A stretch of 64,000 nt of DNA, from assembly GCA_017562135.1 (NCBI GenBank), contig QEYB01000003.1:434001-498000 (forward strand), given 5' to 3'. Of the stretch, positions 36,580-47,899 are shown piece after piece. The position numbers and the translations under genes are program-made. Origin of the DNA: Dipylidium caninum. Lineage: Eukaryota; Platyhelminthes; Cestoda; Cyclophyllidea; Dipylidiidae. The notes beneath the pieces are model-generated. The model was not told where the DNA came from, did not search any database, and saw nothing but the letters and a program-made list of their open reading frames with translations. Within the stretch, counting starts at the first letter, position 1, and every line of letters begins with the position of its first letter.

Positions 36580-38861
36580 TTAGTTGTGATCAGTAGTAGA
36601 ACATTCAAGAAGTTTGGGGAGACATAACCGTTGACAGACGAAAACAAGACGGCCACGCAAGACCTCAACAGCAGCGTTGCCTTCGAAATCCGCCACACCC
36701 ACTCTTGCACGTCTGCCCAGACAGCACCGAACAAATGCTTCGCGCACTTCTTGGCTGCCTTCCTCAATGTCGAGCAACCAATAAAGCAAATCATCCGACT
36801 TCGCCGATAACCCTTCTTCAGAACCACAATCCTAGAGAAGAATGACGCCTGCCTCTGAGCAGCACAGAGAAGGGACATGTACTTAAAGTTAAGAAGTCAA
36901 CTTCAAAGATGAGCTTTACGCAGAAGAAGTAAAAGCAATGAAGAAACCGGTGAAATTTTACGAGACACGCAAACCTATTCTGCATAATTTATAGGCATCA
37001 ATCATTTGGAGGATTAAGATTGGGAGACTTAGCCCATATGAAAGTAGTTATGGAACTACTTGAACGTATTCTTGAACGCGTTGTATCAAGTCCCCAAAGA
37101 GAGTTGATAAGTCATTCCAGAGGCCGTCCAAAGAAAGACCGCCCGAAACGAAGTTCCGATTTTTACAGCCCAAAGCCAATTGGAGTAAGCAAGGGAGGAT
37201 TTCCCTATCTATAAGGCATTATCGATAACATTGACATCAAAACTTATTAGGCGGTCATTGCAGTTCTAAAGCCAAAATTACCCAAAAAGGACTCGTAAAT
37301 CATCATGGTTTAATTAATCATCAGTAGATGAAACACTTTTTTATAATATATTAGGCACTTTTGTAGACATGAAAATTCGCAAAATTACAAGATCAAGAGC
37401 GCCAAGACACTACAAGTGTGAGGTTTTACTCACCACAAGAGAATGTTTTCAAAGCACGATCTGACGGAAGGTTTGTTACAATCACATCGATTACAGGCAA
37501 GATTAGCCGCAAAGCTGTAATATATTTCTCAAAAGGTATTAAATGCAACTCGTCCTCGCATATTTTACGGAGTAGAACGCCAAAACTTGGGTAGATGTCC
37601 TGATATCTCGACACTAAAGTAAAAAACTATGATAACAAATGATGGCGCGACTGATTTATCCGTAATAATCAAATGTTTCCCCCTAAATAAATGTACCAAG
37701 ACATTAAAATAAGATAACTCTATACTATACAGGCGTGCTCTTATAGGAATAAAGAATATGGCATAGCTTGAGAGGATTATGGGAAAGAAATAGTAACGTA
37801 CAGAATGTTCGGACCCCTGTAAAGTTTGTCGAAAAAATGTACAAAATTCGGTAAATAATTTCGACCTCATCGCCGTGGATCCAACTAAGGAGTAACGAAA
37901 CAGTCAGATAACCCACCACATTTGCTTTTGTGCTTCTTGTAATGAGCCAAGCAAATTTTCGTTGCACCAAAGTTCACACAAGCTGTCGTCAATTCGAAGA
38001 ATAGTTTCTATGGCAGTAATGGTGCTCATAAGAAGATTTGCTAAAGTCGGAGGAGTAATACGAGGCCACACGAACCATTTGTTGAGCTGCACAATATGAA
38101 ATTGACTCTATCAATGAATTCTGGTGCAAAATGAATGGCGTCTAACCAAATTTGTCGGTATAGTCTTGAGGCAAGTACGGAGCGCAAGAGTCTGATAACC
38201 TTTAATCAAATAACTACTGACAGTACCTGAACAGTTCGATAAGTACACGAGTATCATCAGTTCCAAGAAGCGTCAAAGCATTCGCCCTGATAAAATTATA
38301 TTAATACACACAAACCTACATAAAACTCGGTTCTTCCGACAGTATGCCACATTGTTCCTCGTCTAAAGACAGATTCGCAAGAATACCCAGAGATATCTCC
38401 TAAATTTCAACGCAGAAAATGTTGTCGCTGTCAATTATATAGTCTTTAATTGCACGTAAATTAGAGTAATGTTGCTAACAACATATTGCGTAAAAAGAAT
38501 AATGCACGAAGAATTGTATCAAGTTTCCAACAGAATAGTAGTCGATGCTTACGACTAATCTAGAACACTTGCAATTTTGAATGCACTCTGTAAATACAGG
38601 GATAAGTTGAAACGGACGTAAATGAGCCAGTAATGTTTGATCAGAAGTAATATCCCAGAGACAACAAAGTTCTTCCTCCAGTGAGGATTCTAGCTCATCT
38701 TCAATTTCATCAGAACTTTCCTCGGATTCTCTTATCTTTGAAAGAACTTGTAAAATGAGAGAGTAGAGCCATCGCTTGCTGTAGGCGCTATTCCCGATAT
38801 GATCATTTTGTTCGTTGGGTGAATCTACGTCAGGGGGCGGAGAAGGGTTCCTTGTGTCCAT
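36580..38861 (-). CDS. SAAL1: SAAL1-like protein (serum amyloid A-like 1)
   Basis: Confident exons: 38553-38861, 38320-38399, 38227-38286, 38076-38191, 37917-38040, 37802-37884 and 37434-37613. The start MDTRNPSPPPDVDSP matches the unusual N-terminus of SAAL1, followed by IGNSAYSKRWLYSL, an acidic stretch, EELCCLWDITSD, LGILANLSL, FILCSSTNANLLMS and VLLRKICEDEL, an armadillo-like helical array. SAAL1 in mammals is linked to cell proliferation; its molecular role is not well defined. Introns four to seven of the list are 33, 35, 35 and 32 nt. A likely last exon, 36580-36831 (DDLLYWLLDIEEGSQEVREAFV...), starts in phase 0, whereas exon 37434-37613 ends in phase 1, so at least one internal exon between 36.85 and 37.43 kb is missing from this model. 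Everything before 37434 is firm. Confidence 0.88.
37038..37214 (+). CDS. Unrecognised small frame inside the SAAL1 gap
   Basis: An ATG-initiated frame on the strand opposite SAAL1 (MKVVMELLERILERVV, then an AT-hook-like SRGRPKKDRPKRSS). It overlaps the stretch where a SAAL1 exon is missing. It has a possible GTAAGC donor after PKPIG. Either a small nested exon or chance; no family recognised. Confidence 0.2.
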   Translation: MKVVMELLERILERVVSSPQRELISHSRGRPKKDRPKRSSDFYSPKPIGVSKGGFPYL

Positions 38862-39739
38862 TGGGGCAGAGCTATGCTAGAATGGCATGAAAGGACACGG
38901 AATTCAAGGCCTCGCCACAAAGGTAGAAAGTAGAGAGCGATATTAAGAGGATAAAGTCACGGCTCGGAAGCGCAGACGCGGATAGTCAGATTCAAGTATT
39001 AGTCGGAAAAGAGACAGTGAAAAAGTATGAAGCAATTTCAACGTGTTAAACGCTTTAGTTGGTGACATAAAACCACTAATCCAGAAGATTTTTGACAACA
39101 GCATTTTTCGGTTTTGCCTAAATGGACACGCAACAGTAGAATCCGCTCGCTGTATCCCAGATTTTATTTTTTAATATCCTTAGGCCTACAAATTTAAACT
39201 AAAAATTTTATTTAACTAGAATTCTAGTGTGTTTAAGTCAACTAATTAAATTTTTGTCATTCTTAAGGCTGCGTTTTACGCACTTACTTACCATACCTCA
39301 ACTTTTAACGCCTCGAGGTAGTAGCTTGTGCAAAGTATTTCCCTGTCCAGCGTGGTGTAAATCCTTTAATTTCTCCGAAACGTCCTTCTCAGTTGTGAAT
39401 GACGTCTTACCTGCGGTCAAATATATGTTTGCTGCTAATAGTGAATATTCTTGCTCTTCGTGGACTCCTGATTTTTTATTGCGGTAGGTTCCGCTATTCA
39501 TGTCCGCTAACTGCACAGGCCATGTACTTAAAATCGATACATGTGTTGTGCTTCTTTACCGATCAATTTGTCACGCTATCTACGCTGTTTTGATACAACC
39601 TTACCCATTTCTCACTGATCATCGCTCCTTTTGCGATGATACTAGCGCTCTTCAACTTCCGCCTTGCAGCAGAATTGAAATTCTTAAGTCGTTTTTCATA
39701 CTATAATGGTTTCCCTTGTAGTGCTCCTCTATAAGATCC
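38862..39739. promoter_or_regulatory. Bidirectional promoter region of SAAL1 and TAF12
   Basis: An 878-bp stretch between two head-to-head start codons. No exon or TATA element is convincing. The gene order implies that both 5' ends lie here. Confidence 0.45.
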
Positions 39740-40818
39740 ATGAACGGGTCTAGTGATCAGAGTAGTGATCCTCCCCTTCAACCGTCGATAGTTGTGCCTA
39801 TATCATCTCTGGCATCTACTCCGACTTTGTCAGGCGTAGTTTCAGTTAGCAGTACTCCAGCAATTTGGCAACAGCACCAAACAGCCCTTGTGTCGGCACC
39901 CAGACCGACAGTTTTTGTCTCAAATCAGGCTCCTACCACTGCCAACCCCGGTTCTCAAGTTGTCTTCACTCCATCGTCCACCTCACTTAATGGACCAATC
40001 GTGGTATCATCTTCCTCGATAGTTGGTACAGAAGGTCAGACTTCGACTCACACGAATGGGACACTATCAGCATCTGAGACGACGCTCAAGACCGTTCCCC
40101 TCTCTACCCTTCAGACAAGAGAAGCAACCCCTACCTCATTCTCATCCTCAACCTCCACACCCAATCAAACCATTTCCCCTACTTCCAACCCTATTGACTC
40201 TTCTCAGCAAAAACAAAGAACTGTCTTCAATACTAAGTCTCTGCTGGAATTGGTAAAGGAGACGGATCCATACCTCCAGATTGACGATGAAGCTGAGGAG
40301 GTGTGTTATCCTTTCTGCCAGTATCAGTCGTGTGGTCCATGGTATTGATTATTTGCTTAGCCTGAGTCTGTGCACTGATTTGTTCGTATTGCTTCTATAG
40401 GCTCTCACTATTTTATCCGAGGAGTTTATCGAGAAGGTCGCTAAGCAATCTATTAAGATGGCGAACCACCGAGGCTCCGCGACAGTTGAGGCGAAGGACG
40501 TGAAATTTTGCCTCGGTAAGCGACCTAGCGGCAGCTTCTAGACTGTTTTGACGTTTACCCCCTTGCCCTTTAATGTGCTTCGCCAAAGTTGTTTAACTGC
40601 TTAACCAACGGTAACGCATCCGACACAAAAATTAGAACCGTTCATCAATGCTTATTGAATATTATCGGCACATTACTGCTTTATCTATTTTAGATCGAGA
40701 TTGGAACTTGTTTATACCAGGTCTACCCGGCGTCGAGAAGAATTTTAAGAGACCATTCATTTTACAAGCTCACAAACAGCGTCTAGCATTAATTAAGAAA
40801 CGCATTAAACGGAGCTGA
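39740..40818 (+). CDS. TAF12: Transcription initiation factor TFIID subunit 12
   Basis: Three exons, 39740-40300, 40401-40515 and 40694-40818, give 266 aa. The first 165 residues are a Ser/Thr/Pro/Gln-rich disordered region. The C-terminal third is the TAF12 histone fold: KSLLELVKETDPYLQIDDEAEE, then LTILSEEFIEKVAKQSIKMANHR, KDVKFCLDRDWNLFIPG, and the conserved tail LQAHKQRLALIKK. TAF12 pairs with TAF4 in TFIID and is also in SAGA. The splice junctions fall at equivalent points in the fold and phases agree (0, then 1). It starts head-to-head with SAAL1 and ends 140 bp from the end of VPS29 on the other strand. Confidence 0.93.
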
Positions 40819-40958
40819 TCTCTACATATTGATCAAGTTTCAGCATGGTTATGTGCATTTTAGCAAATTAAAGTATATTTGAAAATGAGTATTGTTGAAG
40901 TAATGATTATATCGGAAAGGCCATTAGGGCCACCATTGGAGAACATTTTCGATGAGTT

Positions 40959-41691
40959 TTAGGCTTCCCGCAGAAACTCAGTTCTTTCGACTTTGTGTTC
41001 GCTGCCGTTCAGTCGATAAGTGTACAAATTGATTACACTTTCCTGTATGTCCAGGAGCATGAACGTAGGCTGAGGGTCGCTGAAAAACAAAGATTAGCGG
41101 GTTTAGTGTGAGTTTCAGAAAGGTAGCTTGGCTTTATGTAGAATTCAAGAAAAATCTGAGCACACATAAATCACGTTTAAGAGTGCTTTACCTTTCTAAA
41201 GGAGTAAAAGCTCCAGTGGCGGACCCGGGGTTCAGGTAAATGCAGCCGTCGTGTCGATAAGCTTCCGCGACGTGAGTGTGGCCGGATATTAGGATATCGA
41301 CATTAAGTTGCCTCCTTAGCATTGATAAGCTTTCACGGTTCCCCCATGGAACGATTTGGTGACCATGTGTGAGTCCAATCTTCAAGTTACCAAACGTGAG
41401 AACTTCTGTCTCTGGGAAGGGAAGCTTAGACAAGTTAGGAACTGTTGAACTAGGCAGCTTACCTGATCGAAATCCCCCTTGACGACGTGGACGTCGGTGC
41501 AGATAAATTTCAACTGGTCGTACACGGAGCAACTTGTTAAATTTCCCGTACACCATATGTGGTGGATTTTGCCAGGAGAAAGCAGAGCCTTGAATGCTGG
41601 ATGAATACATATGCTGCGTTCAGGAATGTGGAAGTCACCAATTACAAGCACAAGCTATAAAAGTGGTAGCGAAGTATGATCTGCCTACCAT
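40959..41691 (-). CDS. VPS29: Vacuolar protein sorting-associated protein 29 (retromer)
   Basis: Four exons, 41689-41691, 41463-41654, 41192-41424 and 40959-41079, give 182 aa, the same length as the human protein. The first exon contributes only the ATG, directly followed by GTAGGC; the second begins LVLVIGDFHIPERS. The metallophosphoesterase-like fold is intact: VIGDFHIP, CTGNL, KGDFDQ, GLTHGHQIVPWG, DILISGHTH, NPGSATGAF, and the C-terminal SVINLYTYRL strand. VPS29 is a retromer subunit that binds VPS35 and recycles cargo from endosomes; the fold lacks efficient phosphatase activity in animals. The first two introns are only 34 and 38 nt. The gene is tail-to-tail with TAF12. Confidence 0.96.
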
Positions 41692-42179
41692 AGTTAAGTG
41701 GAGGACAGATTGATGATTATCCGAAATACGCAGCTACAAAGAACAAAAACCGATGAAGAACGATTGCCAACAACATACCTTCATAAAATATAACGATACA
41801 AAGAAGTAAGATGAGTTATCATTTCAGAAGTGCAGGCAATTAGGCGATTCAACGGATATATATGCACATGGAGCAAAGTATTTAACAAATAGGAGTAAAG
41901 ACATACCTGCCCCAACCAATCATATGACCGTCAGGAAAAGCTTGCACGAGGTCAAAAAACGGTGGACGACACCAAAGTAGCGCCGAAGCACATCATAAAT
42001 AACAGAAAATGAATGGCGGAATAAAATAGCGGATCACAAACAAGTAAAAATAAGAGGTGAACGGAATTTAATAACACAAATGGAAAATTTATCCAATGCC
42101 TACAGAAATCAACAGCGTTTGTGTAAGTTAGATAAAATAAACACAGATCAAATTAGAGACAAAAGTGAGCTAAAATGCT
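41692..42179. other. Intergenic upstream of VPS29
   Basis: AT-rich sequence with no open frame of interest; it contains the VPS29 5' region and runs up to the left arm of the inverted repeat. Confidence 0.5.
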
Positions 42180-43152
42180 GACACTTTGATTTACCCACTA
42201 ACGCTTAGCCAGTCAACTTGGCTGAACAGAATTTGCCAGTATCAAAAGGGGCCCTCGGAGGACATTTCGGCATCGAATTAATTTGAGCTGGATTTTAGCA
42301 GATCGAACAGTTGATTTCTCCCGTCGAGTGAAACGAATATGTCCGAGTCGTTGACCACCCTTCACATATGCCGTTTCCCCCGGTGTCACTCGATTGCAAA
42401 CATCCAAGTGAGCATCTCGGGGGTTGGATCGTGATTTCGTCCCATGCAGAAAACAATACCCTTTAACCGGCAGTATCGCGAACGGACGTGTTGCGGTTGG
42501 TGAATCCGTCATGGCATCGTTAAGACTAGTTCCTGAGCTCGGACGACGTGCCAGAGTGCGCCCATCGGCAAATGAACCCATTTCCATTGTCGTCTTTGCT
42601 TTTGTACAAACGGCGTTGGCAGGTTCCCTTGAGGGCACAATCGGAGCACTTGTGTAGGGTCCCACGTTGCCCATCCAAAAGCATACCTTAATCCCCGACC
42701 AAGGCGTATTTCATGCCGCTTTTTCGTCCCCATGTGGCTTGAATGTGTGTTTATCGGTTTCGGTGCGAGTGCGTTTGGTGGTCTGGACAGTGAGTCTCAG
42801 TGTGCTGTCGCTCCGTTCCGACTGACGCTAATCAGACAGTTCCCCTGAGACCAACATGCTGTGGCTGAAGGGTCTTTGCGGAATGCTGAGTTACCTTTCG
42901 CGGCGTAAGCGTTTCGTCAAGTTAAGATAAGAATTTATGGGGAGCGAAAACGTCTCCCTACTTGGTTTGACACTAGTGCGTTCAGGCAGGTGGAGTTACG
43001 AGACGATATCAGGGATGTTGTGTGTTTCTCGGTATACCATCAATTATCATTAGCCTAGACAGCAAGACGCGCTCTTATTATTGTCGTGGCAAAGGGGGTC
43101 GCGAGTACGCGAGGCTTGGAAACAGAGTCGTGAATGGTGAAACGTGTGGTCG
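42180..43152 (-). repeat. Long inverted repeat, left arm (973 bp)
   Basis: This stretch is nearly identical to the reverse complement of 47900-48871. The outer edge begins with ACACTTTGATTTACCC and the inner edge ends with AACGTGTGGTCG; sequence similarity stops abruptly at both points. The copies differ by scattered substitutions and a few small indels (for example near 42855). No short target duplication is evident at the edges. The arm contains a 153-codon frame on the minus strand (42213-42674) that is also intact in the other copy, and it is more GC-rich than its surroundings. Confidence 0.95.
42213..42674 (-). CDS. Unrecognised 153-codon frame in the left arm
   Basis: Frame with ATG at 42674 and product starting MGNVGPYTSAPIVPSREPAN, then Arg/Lys/Thr-rich to a stop. 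It is intact in both repeat arms with only a handful of amino-acid differences, but the identity of the arms at the DNA level is equally high, so conservation of the frame is not proof of selection. Another frame through the same DNA is also partly open. No family is recognised. Confidence 0.3.
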   Translation of the reverse strand: MGNVGPYTSAPIVPSREPANAVCTKAKTTMEMGSFADGRTLARRPSSGTSLNDAMTDSPTATRPFAILPVKGYCFLHGTKSRSNPRDAHLDVCNRVTPGETAYVKGGQRLGHIRFTRREKSTVRSAKIQLKLIRCRNVLRGPLLILANSVQPS

Positions 43153-43944
43153 TTAAATTATTCGGTACATAAACGGTAAATTCCATGCTGTTACATGTCA
43201 ATAATTTTTGTGAACTTTTATGTGGAGAAGAATTCTCGTTTTTCTAAGCGTTACAGACATGAGGTGCAATATCATCTTTTCTTCGATTATACAACTTTTG
43301 TGCCGTACCTTCTAGCCACGTTGCACTTTCAGCATTTTCTCTTTTAATGCTTCTTATGCATGTGTCCAATGAAACTTCCGAGTAACTCGAGTGGAAAGTT
43401 TCGCGTTAAGCCATTCAATAAGCTGATCACAGTGAAGTATTCCAAGCTTCTCTTGCAAACGAAATCTATGTATTTTATTTCTAGGGTCGATGCATTGACT
43501 TTATTGCATCTATTTACTCAACAATGGTTGCTTTAATCCTCCCCTGTAGATTTTTCTATAAAAATATTATTGGCACAGCCAAGTTTTTAATTGAAGGGGA
43601 ATAAAGTAACGGTGACCCTCTATGGTGCTTTTTTGTTATAATGGTAATTGGGGCTTGTTTTAATACTTCATTATATTGTAACTGCGTAATAGGCCATTGT
43701 CTCGTTGCGCAGGTTCGTCCGTCTGCATATGATTTGATTATTTTTACTCCAAAAACGACTCAGCTTCTGGTCACTTGCAGTAGCTGATTTTCCTATCTTC
43801 TTAGTATTTTTATCATGCCGAGCACTTTTACCCCCAACTTAGAAATTTGTTTGTTATTAAGCTTGTCAACGACGCTTCTTTCCATCTTGCGGTGGTGTTA
43901 GAGCTGGAATCTGGGTTGGACCAAGAGCGATCGTTTGAATAGTA
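43153..43944. other. Spacer of inverted repeat, PURA upstream region
   Basis: AT-rich, no supported gene. It lies between the left repeat arm and the PURA start and should contain the PURA promoter. Confidence 0.5.
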
Positions 43945-44987
43945 ATGATGTCAGGAAACAACGATCAGCGCAGAAGAACACTACCAAATGAAGAACAAGA
44001 ACTGGCCTCTAAGACAATACAAATTCAAAACAAACGCTTCTACGTAGATGTTAAACAAAATTCCCGTGGCCGGTTTATTAAAATTACTGAGGTTGTGGCC
44101 GGTGGGCAGAAGTCACGCATTTTAATGTCTGTCCCAGCTGCACACGAACTTCGCGATAAGCTGGACAAATTGCTCGCTGTCCTCAACGAGCTTCCTGCGC
44201 ATGATCCTAAGTCGCTACCCCCCGATGGCCTACTTGAATCTGAGACAATTGTTAGGAATAATCGTCGCTACTATCTCGATCTCAGGGAAAATGAGCGAGG
44301 CAGATTCCTACGGATGTCAATGCTTTCCATGGGTGTTCGTGTTCACATAGCGTTGCCGGCAGATGGGATTTTGGACCTGCGCAAAGGAATTGCAGAGCTT
44401 ATCGATGACCACTGTAGTGGCGAGGACTTAAGTATGTGGTATACCTCTTCGGGGTTTATTTAAGTTGTTAGGAATGACGAAATATTCTATCATTATTGGT
44501 AAATATGCCATTTGAATCAGTTAGGTAAATAGATATTCCGTTCTGAATTAATGTATATGCACATGCTAGTATATGTTATAAATTACATCTAAGCCATAGG
44601 TTATTTGCTGTTGGTTGACTTTTAGCTTCGACATCGGAGTTACCAGAAGCAAAGGTGTTGTTTGCAGGCAACAAAACGTTCTACTTCGACGTGGGTGCTA
44701 ATCGTTTTGGTGTATTCCTTCGAATATCTGAGCTACGCGCCCATTACAGGACGGCGGTCACTATTCCTGAACATCATTGGTCTCGTTTCCGTGACATTTT
44801 GGATGAACTAGCCAACAGGCCCGACGGCAATAAACTAGCTGGAAAGAAAAGCGAACGAGATGTTGACGAGATATCTGCACAAATGGTAGGGAAAAGTGAA
44901 GACGAGCGTAGTGGAGAAAGGTCAAAGGCAGCAGAAGGTACAACAGTGACACTTTCTTCCGAACCGACTGCTATTCCTGTGGCATAG
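43945..44987 (+). CDS. PURA: Pur-alpha-like single-stranded nucleic acid-binding protein
   Basis: Two exons, 43945-44431 and 44626-44987, give 282 aa. Three PUR repeats are visible: KTIQIQNKRFYVDVKQNSRG with IKITEV, then IVRNNRRYYLDLRENERG with LRMSM, and in exon two AGNKTFYFDVGANRFG with LRISEL. This is the three-repeat layout of the PURA/PURB/PURG family, which binds purine-rich single-stranded DNA and RNA and acts in transcription and RNA transport. The third repeat mediates dimer formation in family members. The C-terminus is a charged disordered tail. Two adjacent ATGs at 43945 and 43948 could start it. The gene lies alone inside the spacer of the 973-bp inverted repeat. Confidence 0.93.
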
Positions 44988-47899
44988 TTGCTCACATTCA
45001 TTTTTAATTGGTCAATTTCCACTTATTTCATCTCTGTATTCTACGTTTCTTCAGACTTCATAGTTCTCTTCCCACATTTGCGCATGCCGTCTTGCCGCCA
45101 GTGCTTCGCGTCTTGTTCCCGCACTCATGCTGTTGATAAAGCGCTTGATAATCGCATTGAATTTGTGCGAACCTGGCGTTAATATATAGTTGGGCGCCGT
45201 TTGACAGTCTGTCATGGTTCTCGCCACTGCCATCCTTTCCGTGTTAGCGGAACTTTCTCGATTTGTTCTGGGCAAGCGTTAGTGTGGCTTCTTGGTAGAG
45301 CTTGTTTATAATGGATGGTGGGGTGTGGTGTTTGGTCAAGGTCTCGTGAGCTGGGATGAGCACGTTCCGTACTCGTGCCATTGAGGCCTCAGCGGGGAGT
45401 GCGCTCTTTGGTCTGTCTATGCGCGAGGGTGTCTCGGCTTGGGTTGTCACTTCAAACGGCAGCCAATCCGTACGTTAGCATTTCTCGGCTCGGGGCGGGC
45501 CGTCTACAAGCCGTGTTTCCTTGTTAGCACAGGCCCTGCGACTCGTTGAAGGGGTGGAGTTAGACAGGATTCAAGGATTCCTGTGTGATCGGTCGTGATG
45601 TTCTCTGCCACACATTCAGCCGTGCTAACTAGGCCTGGTATTAACTTCCGCGACAAAACGGCGCTGGCGAATGCGCATTTCACCTGCCGACGTTAGCACA
45701 AATGAAATCAAGCCTATTTCTTAATATACTATAAACTAAATTAATTTCCCCAGTATGCATGCGTACACATGTAACGAGGCCTGGTCATTTCGAGTGGCGT
45801 TGCAGCAGCCCTTTTGTGACATTCATCATTTCTTCCTGGTATTCCTCCTTCGTTACCAGTGTAAAAATTTGACTAATTCGCTTCACAAGGGTTTCATACA
45901 TGGTCGATTTTTATGCATATTAGCAACTTGTCATACAATGAGATTGTGTAAAACATTTACGCTAATTACTGATAAAATGTGAATTTGTCTCACGATTTAC
46001 GTTTCATTTTTGATGCCACCCTCTTCCTAGAACCGGCAGACTCGTCTACCTCGAGGCCACAGGTGGGTTGCAGACACATTCGCAGTGACGGTTTTTTGTT
46101 TCGTTGATTTTACACTTACAAAGGAGAAGATACGATTATAACTGAAATCTTTGATGTCAAGGGCTCTGAGTTGGTGTCACCTCAAATTGGATTATACCAT
46201 AAAATAATGCGCTTTTCGTGGCTGCCTTATTGGCAAAAGATGGCTTTCGCACAGTGACTGCAAATCCTTTGTTAGCATAGACTCCTTCGATTTTGCACAC
46301 ACTTTATCATAATCTTACAGATTAATGTTCACCACTACCTCCGTTGACTGCTTTTATGGTTTATTCATGACTTACACACTAACACAAGTCAGAACGTATT
46401 TTCGCTCAACCTCTCCTTAGCTTACTCTGGAAGCCTCCTACGTACATGCGGCAAGACTCTTAAATGGGCTTGAATAAATAACACATTTAGCGAATATACC
46501 ACGTAATGCTGCATTCTCGCATCCCCAGTCTCCCAGGAAAGTGAGCTTCCTCGCATCAGGTCAGAAGATGGCCGAGTGCAGACGTGTACGAAGGGCGGGA
46601 GGATGCAGAAATGGGGACCGGAGCTCATGGTCAGATGTGCGAAGGCTGCGCACTCTCCACTGTGTCGGTTAGACTGAATTGTCAACAGCCTCACCGGTAA
46701 CACCTTCACCGCGGCCCGAAGGAGACAAATTGAGAGCAGTAGAGGTTCATAAGTCAAATGAATCACTTGGATAGACTAAATGCGCTGACACGATTGTTGG
46801 TGAAGTCAATCCTCACCGGACAATTTAGACTTTTAGCCGTCTACACGAAAAGATGTTGACTCAGAAAGTAAGGAAGGGATAATCATTTAAAGGGAGATAT
46901 TTACTTTACCCCGCGCTACTCAATTTTTGTCCTCCTTCCTCAATGTTCCACTGCGTGTGGTCGTGTTCATCTGAAGTGGCCCATTGGTTACATTGACATG
47001 TAAACTTACTAACAACCTCTTTTAAGTAAATGTTTAGCTAGTTTTAGTCAACATGCACCCATTTTCAAAATTATTCCCAGTGTTACAGACGGTCACAGTG
47101 GGTAGGCACACGACCTGCTCTGTGCTCAGTTTCGTAATGTTTCGTGACCGCCACCATGTCATGATGGGGAGGGCCACTTTTCGTACTTCCTCCCTAATAG
47201 GCAAATAGCCGCGACGAGAACATGCATTCAGTCTTCCACATAACACGGAAGCCGGGGCTTGTCTCTACGGGAAACCGACTTCAACTTGCATAAGATATCA
47301 GCAGTCAAACCTCGTGGGAGACTAAAATCTATCAGCCGAAGGTCCGAACTTTTGAACAATAAGACGACCGCCCATAAGGCTACCTTTCTTCTTCCGCTAA
47401 CGAAGCATGAATTTTGCATGCAAACACAGCCTATAAAGTGAGTTGAGCCGAAATGGTATAGCAAACAGAAATGTTTAAGTCATGAGGATGACGGGTGAGA
47501 GAGTTAATAATTACTTGTCATAAAACCCGGAAAGTTGTCCCAGTGTACAAAAATTAAGAAGAGGTGAAACCGTTTATATGTCATCACCAGCTCAAAAGGA
47601 GATGTTTAGAATTGTTATTCCGACCCTCAAGATGAGACAAAACAGGGATGCCTAATTTTGCATAGACACGCCAGTCACATCAATCGCGGACACACACGTA
47701 GAATACAATTTAGCCTGCGCCAGTAGAACTGGAAATTTTAGAGGCTAATAGCAGAATTTGGAAAAGCAGAGAGAGATAAGAAGGCAGTTGTGAAATATAA
47801 GTAAAAAAGGAAAACAGAAACACGTACCGGAAGCATTCGTAGAATGTCTCAAAAAACTCAACAAAAGATCCACACCAAAGTCACACACCGTGAAGTTCT
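44988..47899. other. Spacer of inverted repeat, downstream of PURA
   Basis: About 2.9 kb with two overlapping short frames on the minus strand between 45051 and 45450 (one with IINKLYQEATLTLAQ, the other ending MWEENYEV) that look protein-like but cannot be joined in one frame and match nothing I recognise; they may be a decayed gene or retroelement fragment. The rest shows no gene. Microsatellites are absent. Confidence 0.35.
45051..45450 (-). pseudogene. Possible decayed protein-coding fragment
   Basis: Two overlapping minus-strand frames, 45244-45450 and 45051-45275, each with balanced amino-acid composition. They overlap by about 30 bp in different phase, which would fit a frameshift or an unrecognised intron. 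The C-terminus reads REALAARRHAQMWEENYEV. It ends 63 bp from the PURA stop, tail-to-tail. No family recognised. Confidence 0.25.

Noticed and set aside
46422..46766. A 114-codon minus-strand frame between PURA and the right repeat arm
   Set aside because: No domain, no splice context, composition like random sequence.
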